Positions 56,284 through 64,000 of a stretch of DNA of 64,000 bases are shown here, one piece after another. The stretch is from Megaustenia siamemsis. Lineage: Eukaryota; Mollusca; Gastropoda; Stylommatophora; Ariophantidae. The stretch lies in the NCBI GenBank assembly GCA_032433765.1, contig JAVIAB010000051.1, positions 80,988,847-81,052,846 on the forward strand. The letters run 5' to 3'. The notes under the pieces were generated by a model, which was not told where the DNA came from, searched no databases, and worked only from the letters and a program-made list of their open reading frames with translations. Each line of letters begins with the position of its first letter. Position 1 is the stretch's first letter. The translations under genes were made by a program, and so were the position numbers.

Positions 56284-56812
56284 TATGTGAGCATGTATAA
56301 TAACAGTCAGTATACACATCTTACGCTGACTGTTGGAGCATGTATACAAACAGTCAGTATACACATCTTGCCCTGGCTTTTGGAGCATGTATAAAAACAG
56401 TCAGTATACACATCTTACGCTGGCTGTTGGAGCATGTATAAAAACAGTCAGTATACACATCTTACGCTGGCTGTTGGAGCATGTATAAAAACAGTCAGTA
56501 TACACATCTTACGCTGGCTGTTGGAGCATGTATAAAAACAGTCAGTATACACATCTTTCCCTGGCTGTTGGAGCAAGTATAAAAACAGTCAGTATACACA
56601 TCTTTCCCTGGGTGTTGGAGCATGTATAAAAACAGTCAGTATACACATCTTTCCCTGGCTGTTGGAGCATGTATAAAAACAGTTAGTATACACATCTTAC
56701 GCTGGCTGTTGGAGCTTGTATAAAAACAGTCAGTATACACATCTTACGCTGGCTGTTGGAGCTTGTATAAAAACAGTCAGTATACACATCTTGCCCTGGC
56801 TGTTGGAGCGAG
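56284..56812. repeat. 47-bp minisatellite (about 11 units)
   Basis: cagtcagtatacacatctta + cgctggctgttggagcatgt + ataaaaa, with unit variants at 'ttaccc/ttgccc'. Confidence 0.94.
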
Positions 56813-57079
56813 CAACACACCAAATATGGGAATACCACGAATGCATTGATGATGCCTCGTGTAACCAAAATTTAACCAGGCAACCCTACTTTTTTATCCT
56901 GTGGATGAATCACGACGCCGTTTCAAAGAGAGAAACAAAAATCTCGCGGAGGTATAGATTTGAACTTCAACTCTCTGGTTAGCAGATCGTTGCCCACATC
57001 ACTCCACTACCATGGTAATTTGCATATCGATCGTGTCTGTTTTCCATATCACATTTGGTATTAACATCGTTGAACTCGT
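56813..57079. other. No gene seen
   Basis: Nothing recognised. Confidence 0.35.
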
Positions 57080-57300
57080 GTGGTGCTCGATGTCTATTAC
57101 TTAACATTAAATTCAACAAAACAGAGGCACACAAATATTACAATGGACTGTAGACAAAGATTAAAACGGACTGACAATTTCAAGAGATGGACAGGAAAAC
57201 TCATGACATCGTGTGTCATCACGGCAAGAGAAAAACTGAAATGTCGCCACATGGTAGCCAGTATTCGATGCAGTGACGTCACGATGTGATGATGGTTGCT
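57080..57300 (+). mobile_element. LINE family B-like 3' fragment
   Basis: DNFKRWTGKLMTSCVITARE, CRHMVASIRCSD and a TGATGATGG tail; the same C-terminal layout as family B but diverged. Confidence 0.7.
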
Positions 57301-58016
57301 TAACATAAGTTTATTATGATAGCCGCTTGAAATATAATGTTTGATGTGAAGAACAAAGAAGACAGTTAAGGATCACACACGCATTAGAATATATGAACGA
57401 ACAAAAAGGCAAATTAAATATGGGTGGCCATACAAGAAGACACCTTAGTGGCGGAGATATCAAGAAACGCTGTCTATAGAACAAATCAAGGCAACGTCCA
57501 ACGATGGGTAGGCGGAATGCCTTAAACGCTGAAAACGTGACAGTTGAATAGTTAAAGTAGCAAATTATTGTAAACTGCCTCTTCCCTCCAGATAATCTCA
57601 TTTTTTCATCAGTTTATACACCGCCCTGTATTAATCCATTAGTGATCCATCAATAACTTGTCTCATCCAAATATCAAGATTCCCTGCTATATGGGTAAAG
57701 TCGCAACTCTTTCAAACGTTGAACTCTGAATTGTTTGTAACGAGACTAACGATTTTTTCTTTTTGTTTCAGTATGTGAGATGCAAAGAAGTGAGATTATT
57801 TGTCCACTTGGATCACACGAAGCTTATTTTTTGTCAAAATTCAAGAAGACAAACGATGTAAACACGTCGAAGAATCTTGACAAGTCGCTGCCTGCTCTGA
57901 GAAATTGTCCACTTATTTGTATGAAAGACTAGAGACACGTCTGGCAATTTTTCTTTTTTAAAAAGGATACAGTTGCAAAACGCACAAGGCATCGTAAGGA
58001 AAATAATTCTCTTTAA
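57301..58016. other. No gene confirmed; one good splice acceptor
   Basis: 'gattttttctttttgtttcag' at about 57751-57771 (+) is a strong acceptor, followed by up to about 29 open codons (YVRCKEVRLFVHLDHTK). It could be a 5' untranslated or terminal exon; I cannot assign it. Confidence 0.3.
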
Positions 58017-59066
58017 CTCTGCTCTTGACATTGTCCTCAACTCTTGACATCGCTCTCAACTCTCGACATCGCTCTCAACTCTTGACATCGCTCTCAACTC
58101 TTGATATCGCTCTCAACTCTTGACATCGCTCTCAACTCTTGACATCGCTCTCAACTCTTGATATCGCTCTCAACTCTTGACATCGCTCTCAACTCTTGAC
58201 ATCGCTCTCAACTCTTGACATCGCTCTCAACTCTTGACATCGCTCTCAACTCGTGACATCGCTCTCAATTCTTGACATCGCTCTCAACTCTTGACATCGC
58301 TCTCAACTCGTGACATTGCTCTCAACTCGTGACATTGCTCTCAACTCGTGACATTGCTCTCAACTCTTGACATCGCTTTCAACTCGTGACATTCCTCTCA
58401 AATCGTGACATCCCTCTCAAATCGTGACATAGCTCTCAAATCGTGACATCGCTCTCAACTCTTGACATCGCTCTCAAATCGTTACATTGCTTTCAAATCG
58501 TGACATCGCTCTCAACTCGTGACATCGCTCTCAACTCTTGACAACTCGTGACATCGCTCTCAACTCGTGACATCGCTCTCAACTCGTGACATCGCTCTCA
58601 ACTCGTGACATCGCTCTCAACTCGTGACATCGCTCTCAACTCTTGACATCGCTCTCAACTCGTGACATTGCTCTCAACTCGTGACATTGCTCTCAACTCT
58701 TGATATTGCTCTCAACTCTTGACATCGCTCTCAACTCGTGACATTGCTCTCAACTCGTGACATTGCTCTCAACTCGTGACATTACTCTCAACTGTTGACA
58801 TTGCTGTCAACTTTTGACATTTTACTCTCAACTCGTGACATCGCTCTCAACTCGTGACATTGCTCTCAACTCTTGACATTACTCTCAACTGTTGACATTA
58901 CTGTCAACTCTTGATATTGCTCTCAACTTTTGACATTTTACTCTCAACTCTTGACATTTTGCTCTCAACTCTTGGCATTACACTGAACTCTTGACATTGC
59001 TCTCAATTCTTGATATTCTCTCAACTCTTGACATTATTCTCAACTCTTGACATTGCTCTCAACTCT
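58017..59066. repeat. 19-bp minisatellite (about 53 units)
   Basis: tcgctctcaactcttgaca with two main variants (cttgaca / cgtgaca) that occur in runs. It decays at the right end. It lies about 300 bp upstream of the Ras-GRF coding exon, in 5' flank or 5' intron. Confidence 0.95.
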
Positions 59067-59364
59067 TGATTCACTTTTAACACCGGACATTACCATTAGT
59101 TTCCTAATATCTTTCTCAGCTACTACTAATTCAACTTAATTTCTTCTAATATCCTCATATAATTAGAAACTATTAATCTGACATGCAATAATGAATATTA
59201 ATCTTAACCATTTACCCTAATGTTTAATCATTCTTAACTACAAAATCATATCAACCAGTGACATCACTCTTAATCAAAGACATCATTCTCAGTTCCTAGT
59301 ATCATTCTCAACCGCTGACTGCACTCGCAACCATCTGATATCTCTTGCTGTTCCCGACCTCCAG
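59067..59364. other. Spacer between minisatellite and exon
   Basis: Contains degenerate repeat-like phrases ('agtgacatcactctt') and a pyrimidine-rich acceptor (ttgctgttcccgacctccag) ending at 59364. Confidence 0.45.
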
Positions 59365-59687
59365 CATTAGGTCACGCATGCACATACCGAGTGAAGGTCG
59401 AGGCAACGCCCCACATCATGCAGAAGAACATTCGGATCAGCGAGGGCCAGCTCATGTACCTGGCCAGCAAAGGGAAAGTCGAGAACACCATGTGTGGATA
59501 CCTGTACAAACGTAGCTCTGATCTCGGCAAGTGGCAGCAGCGCTACTTCGTCCTGTATCAGAACGCGCTCTTCTATTATGAGAACGAGACATCTACTCGT
59601 CCTTCAGGTATTGCTCTGCTTGAGGGCAGCTACTGTGACCGAGTTATCGCTGCAGGCTCAAAAAGCAGGGACCCCGTTGAGAAACAG
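59365..59687 (+). CDS. Ras-specific guanine nucleotide-releasing factor (Ras-GRF) homologue, first coding exon
   Basis: From ATG 59418 the exon encodes 90 residues: MQKNIRISEGQLMYLA, then a pleckstrin-homology start (CGYLYKRSSDLGKWQQRYF, VLYQNALFYYE), RPSGIALLEG and PVEKQ. It ends at a consensus donor (CAG|GTCAGT, GT at 59688). Vertebrate Ras-GRF proteins begin with MQK, a short linker and this same PH layout including a 'PSG-LLEG' block. They continue with coiled coil, IQ, DH-PH and CDC25 domains, which here must lie beyond the window. The protein activates Ras (and Rac via DH) at the membrane in response to calcium. An acceptor-like AG at 59364 suggests an upstream non-coding exon, making 59365-59417 5' UTR. 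The frame upstream of the Met is also open, so a longer N-terminus is possible. Confidence 0.85.
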
Positions 59688-59699
59688 GTCAGTCCGCTT

Positions 59700-59777
59700 T
59701 ACATATTTTATTACATATTTTGTTACATATTTTATTACATATTTTATTACATATTTTATTACATATTTTATTACATA
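59700..59777 (+). repeat. 12-bp tandem (ttttattacata) array
   Basis: About six units just inside intron 1 of the Ras-GRF homologue. Confidence 0.9.
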
Positions 59778-59779
59778 TA

Positions 59780-59896
59780 TAATTGGAGTCGGCAGTCACT
59801 GGACACTTCGAGACTTGCTGAGGAGGAGATCTGAGCACCAATGGGCTTGTTCGGAGTGCAGTGATGATGACCCGCTAATAACTCAATGACTCAAAA
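59780..59896 (+). mobile_element. LINE family G, 3' terminal fragment
   Basis: It matches 39345-39450 (ggagtcggcagtcactggac ... gtgatgatgacccgctaataa). The 11-mer ATTTTATTACA occurs on both sides, consistent with a duplication, but the left one also belongs to the 12-bp array. It is 5'-truncated to about 110 bp. Confidence 0.85.
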
Positions 59897-59924
59897 TTTT
59901 ATTACAAATTTTCCAACAATCTTA

Positions 59925-60745
59925 ATCGCCATAGTGAAAATGAGTTACAAGAAATGTTCGACATTATAGTGAAGGAAAGCAAAATTATGGACTCAGCCTC
60001 AATAGCAAAAAAGACAGAAGTAACGGTGACAACAAAGAAAAAGACATCACCTCAGTGTACAATGAAAACAAGTGTAGCAATTTTAAAAAAAGGTAAATGA
60101 ATTTAAATATCTGGGAACAATGATAACCTCAGATGGTAGATGTACAATAGAAGTGATATGCAGAATGGCTCAGGCTAAAGCAGCTTTGAAAAGATAGGAA
60201 GATACTGTGAAATTCATTTTTAGACAATATAAACAAGAAAAAGAGTTCTTAAATGTTATGTAGAGCCATTCTTAACATATGGATGAGAATCATGAACAAT
60301 ATAACAACAGACAAGAAAATAATTGGAGGCTGTAGAAATGTTGTTTTACAGAAGAATGTTGAGAATACCACGGACAGCTAAGAAGAGTAATGAAAACTTT
60401 ATGAAAGAGGCCAAAGCAAAAAGAGAGCTAATTTCCACCATTAGGAAGAAGCAATCGTCATTTTTGTTGTCCATGTAAAGAAAAGGGAACAGCTGGAATA
60501 TATTGTAACAACTGGAATATATTGTAACACATGGAATATATTGTAACAACTGGAATATATTGTAACAAATGGAAAATTTGAGGGACGAAGATATAGAGGG
60601 AAGCGAAGAGAAAAGATACCAGTCAGCTTAAGAGAATGGATTGGCAGAAGGTTAAACAACAGAAATGATAAATATCTGTTGAGATCGAAAGTTGTGGAGA
60701 TACATGATCACCTACGTCAGCAAGTATGGTGCTTGATGATGATGA
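59925..60745 (+). mobile_element. LINE family A, longest copy
   Basis: ELQEMFDIIVKESK, EFKYLGTMITSDGRCTIEV, then FYRRMLRIPRTAKKSNENF, ending agtatggtgcTTGATGATGATGAT. A small tandem duplication (ctggaatatattgtaacaa) occurs near 60490-60560. It lies in intron 1 of the Ras-GRF homologue. Confidence 0.87.
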
Positions 60746-60759
60746 TATTTTAAACAATT

Positions 60760-60885
60760 CATCTGTTTTATATCTCCCCTCGACGCTGAAAGGCAAACAA
60801 CACGAAGATATATGTTTTATATCTTCCCTCGACGCTGAAAGGCAAATGAGGAAGGAAAGAGAGAGAAGAAATTTGTTTTCTATAC
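60760..60885 (+). mobile_element. LINE family C 3' end, two tandem partial copies
   Basis: 'tttatatctcccctcgacgc' + 'tgaaaggcaaa' appears twice about 50 bp apart. Confidence 0.75.
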
Positions 60886-61844
60886 ACAGATTTACAACCT
60901 CTCTTGTTTAGTTATATAAGTTGATTCTTGTTGTTTGTGTGGTGATAGTCTTGCATTCTTCTAGCCACCATTTGAGTTTTTTTTCTGTTATTATAACTTT
61001 TTTTAAAATTTTGTCATCTGTTTTGTTTGTTATGTTGAACGTTTTTCTATAATCGAGTCTTTAGTTGTTTTTGTTTAGTCTCGTCTTGTCTGCGAAACCG
61101 AAATATGCATGTTAATGTACTTTACTGTTTAATGTTGTCCTAGTAATAATTAATTATTTCCATGACTTCAAAGAAAACAAAACTGTTGAAACGATTTCTT
61201 TGGGTTGAACGAAAACTTTACTTTCGGTTTTCTTCAAACATGTAAAACATCATCATAAATAATAAAAGCAACAATTATGATTAAAAACAAACAATTGGCG
61301 CATTATTTGCCTGCAATACCACGTAATGCAGAGCTTAAAACTATGTTAACGGCATCAGCTTATTCAACTAGTGCACATTATACATCGCATACAAAGATAA
61401 CATACTATTTACAATGGCACTATCTGTTAATTGTAATTCAAATTAAATCGGTCATCATATTTGATCCTTTCCTTCCTTCTTGACCTTTCATCACTGAACA
61501 CTGTCAACACGATGCTTGACTAATTGACATGCTCAAACGCATAACGCTCGGCTCGTTAACATAGACGCTGTCAACACTGGAAAAACAAAGATAATAGGTC
61601 TCAGTACAGTCACTAGTCAGGGAACCAGTGACAAGTGAAAACAGCATGGCCAGACAAGGTAAAGTAATGGGCAGTCCACGCTGTCGAAAGTAAACATCGC
61701 CATACAGAGAACAGATGAAAGCTTGTGTCAGCATCAACATTGTGCCACATATCCAGGAGAGTTTAGCTGTCTAGCAAAGTGCAAATACATATAACATACG
61801 TGCACATATAGTAGTACACTTTCATATGTCTGAGTTTATGTTTG
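60886..61844. other. Intronic sequence, no feature recognised
   Basis: AT-rich. Confidence 0.4.
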
Positions 61845-62090
61845 TAGGAAGAAACAATTGTCATTTTTTTGGCCATGCAATGAGAAAAGAACAGCTTGAA
61901 TATATTGTGACAACTGGGAAAGTTGAGGGACGAAGGGATAGAGGGAACCAAAGAAAAAAGTTACCAGACAGCTTAAGAGAATATCTTTGCAGAAGGTCAA
62001 CAGCAGAAACTATAAATAACTATCGATATCGAAAGTTGTGGAGAGACATGATCATCTACGCCAGCAGGCATGGTACTTGATAATGATATT
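61845..62090 (+). mobile_element. LINE family A, 3' fragment
   Basis: RNNCHFFGHAMRKEQLEYIV, TTGKVEGRRDRG, LREYLCRRST, ASRHGT-stop: an open 80-codon tail that is better preserved than other family A copies. Tail TTGATAATGAT. Confidence 0.87.
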
Positions 62091-64000
62091 TTAAACAATT
62101 CATTTTGCTTATTATTGACACTTCTTGTTTTAATCCATGTAACTACTGTAACTCGTGTAAACTATGTTGTTTGGCTTGTCATATATTATTATATTAATAA
62201 AACCTCTTAATCTTTCTCGTGCCTCGAATAACCATCACAGTGTACAATGTTTAGCCCACATTGTGCATCTGTTCCTCCACAATTCTCTGCCATGGTTGCA
62301 TATAGTAAATGTTAACCATTTTGTAGTCTTCCCGCAGAGTTGTACATTTCCTATGTTCCTGTCTAGATTTCTCCTGATCACGTGATTAATCCAGCTGCAG
62401 TGTATGCGATTTATTTCCATAATTGGAAGCTTATGGTCGACAGAATAAAAACCTGTCATTCTCGAAAGTTCTGTAAACACAAACCTAATTCTCAGTGTTT
62501 AATCACAGCGCACTATAGTGCAGGTCACGTGACAGCGGTGGAAAACACGGGAAAACCTTCAATTATGTGACGTTTTCAGCTTTACGGGCATGAGCGGATG
62601 CGGGTAGATTTATTTCAGCCGTCTATAGCTTGCATGGTGATTCGAACGCGTGTTCTCTTGGTTTAGAGCAGGGCAACTTATCGTTTTAATCACTCTCTCT
62701 TCCATTGGAGGTGTAAACATCCTATATAAACCAGTACTAGCCAGTAAACTGAGCAGACAGCCAGAACTCACATTTACATTCTTAAAAAAATATATTTATT
62801 TTGAATAACCCAGTTCTGGTCTGTTCATGGAGTCAGTATTACTGCAATCGGGAAATCCCCATATCCGCTGTGTTCTCCCGCCAAAGCGGTGTCTGTTGAC
62901 ATGGTCGACTACCGAGCAGCCCTGAACTCGGCGCACAGGCGACGATTTCAAACGGCTTCCATCGAGTCCACAGTCACTTCATTACTCCAGTTTCCTCGAA
63001 AACACACATTTAAAACAAACAAAACAACCACAACGGTTTGGTTGGTTGCGTGCGCCCGATGACTAAAGTATTCTAGAGTATCATGGTAGACTAGAATATT
63101 CCTCTTCATCATCCGCCCTTACAAGGACGTAGTGGAAGTGTCTGCGTTGTGCTGTGGTTTTCAGTATAACTTATATTTGCGCCTTTCGGCCCAACACATC
63201 CGACTTCAGCACGACATTTTTGAGTACCGGGTTGTCTTCCCTCTTCGATCCCTGCTCGCTTGGCCAGACTAGACAGGTTGGTCTGTTAATGGAGGCACCG
63301 CGGAGAGGTGGAGCAGGGTCTGGATGGTTTTGGTTCACCGATTCTGGCGCAAGCCATCAGCTGTGGGGTCGCTGACAACTTCCAACTGTGGTGCTGGTAG
63401 GCGCGCCTTCGCCTCCACAACGGTTTAAGCAACTGTGTTAGTTTCTTTGCAAAAATTGAGTGACATGCAGCCATTTTGATTTTGCGATGTGGTTTGGCTA
63501 CCGTTAGCCAAGGTTGAATTCCAGTGCGAGCCAAGTCGGCTGCATAGGCGAACATTTTAAAAGACACTTCCGAAAAGAGTGTCCACTGTCACTTCCAATT
63601 CAAATTCACCGAAATAAATCGAGAAAAACACGCTGAAACCAGTCAAAACACTACAAAAACTGCTTTAGTCTTGGTACCCTCTAAGGGGTCTGATGCAATG
63701 ACAGCCATCTTATCGAGAAGTCCCGGAATAACCCTTTACTATCAAAATATCGAAATGTAGCTATTGCTGTTATGTTCTCGAGCAGAATTGGCATAAACTG
63801 TAGCGTGCAATTTGATCAATAACGGAGTACGAGGGGTTTAGTTTTCCAGCCCAGCAGAGTTATCAGTGTGTTGACTGTTTGATAAGCGAATTTAAATGAA
63901 CGTGTAACTTCAATGACATTGTCCGATTGTTTAAATTTATTGATTTAATTAACAATCACGGTTGGTCGATCGAAAAATTCGATTAACTTTGTGAAAAATC
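62091..64000. other. Intronic sequence; R4-like block at 63170-63310
   Basis: gcctttcggcccaacacatc, 'cgacttcagcacgac' and 'gggttgtcttccctcttcga' resemble the R4 block near 40240. No exon recognised to the window end. Confidence 0.4.

Noticed and set aside
59391..59417. Ras-GRF start at 59391
   Set aside because: That codon is GTG. The ATG at 59418 matches the known MQK N-terminus of the family.

Overview
The window is nuclear DNA from an invertebrate animal, most likely a mollusc. The evidence is scattered exons with spliceosomal signals, tRNA-derived SINEs with internal Pol III promoters, many 5'-truncated non-LTR retrotransposons, and an exon that pairs a galactose-binding-like lectin region with EGF-like cysteines. 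There are no operons or bacterial-style genes. Most long reading frames lie inside tandem repeats and are not genes.

Genes are few. The clearest is the first coding exon of a Ras-GRF-type guanine nucleotide exchange factor (59365-59687, +); everything to its right is its first intron. A minus-strand lectin/EGF-like exon (41162-42046) carries one apparent frameshift. A minus-strand cysteine-rich, glycosylation-site-rich fragment (9805-10466) carries one in-frame stop. Two weaker exon candidates lie head to head at 39801-39851 (-) and 39952-40021 (+).

Mobile DNA dominates. A complete 2,115-bp Tc1/mariner-superfamily element (15514-17628) has a TA duplication, terminal inverted repeats, an open transposase and an unusual 83-residue spacing between its last two catalytic acids. 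It sits inside a LINE whose halves lie on either side. An 8,490-bp Polinton/Maverick-type insertion (27192-35681) has 5'-AG...CT-3' ends and a 6-bp duplication. It consists of two ~3.6-kb inverted arms around a 1.2-kb spacer, and each arm holds the same broken polymerase and capsid-like 3' ends. A 1,693-bp solo LTR (44115-45807) splits a minisatellite. Two piggyBac-type MITEs carry TTAA ends. A foldback element carries Pol III promoter boxes. Other copies include two SINE families, a retroposed sequence called R1 here, and at least six LINE families (A-G), several ending in TGATGA-rich tails.

Tandem repeats cover roughly a fifth of the window (units of 19, 27, 28, 31, 33, 38, 47 and 48 bp, plus pyrimidine tracts). 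Several arrays contain or abut mobile-element insertions. One array (6764-8540) reads as Gly-X-Y triplets on the + strand.

Reading order: LINE/MITE-rich flank (1-6 kb); collagen-like array (6.8-8.5 kb); LINE B, R1 and extracellular fragment (8.5-12 kb); LINE C with the transposon (15-17.7 kb); old SINE/LINE debris (18-27 kb); Polinton palindrome (27.2-35.7 kb); 48-bp array and RNase H LINE (36.5-39.4 kb); lectin/EGF exon (41-42 kb); solo LTR in its array (43.8-46 kb); array with nested insertions (50.5-52.9 kb); SINE/LINE cluster (53.6-57.3 kb); and the Ras-GRF 5' region (58-64 kb). All coordinates were read by eye, so element edges without a stated duplication are approximate.
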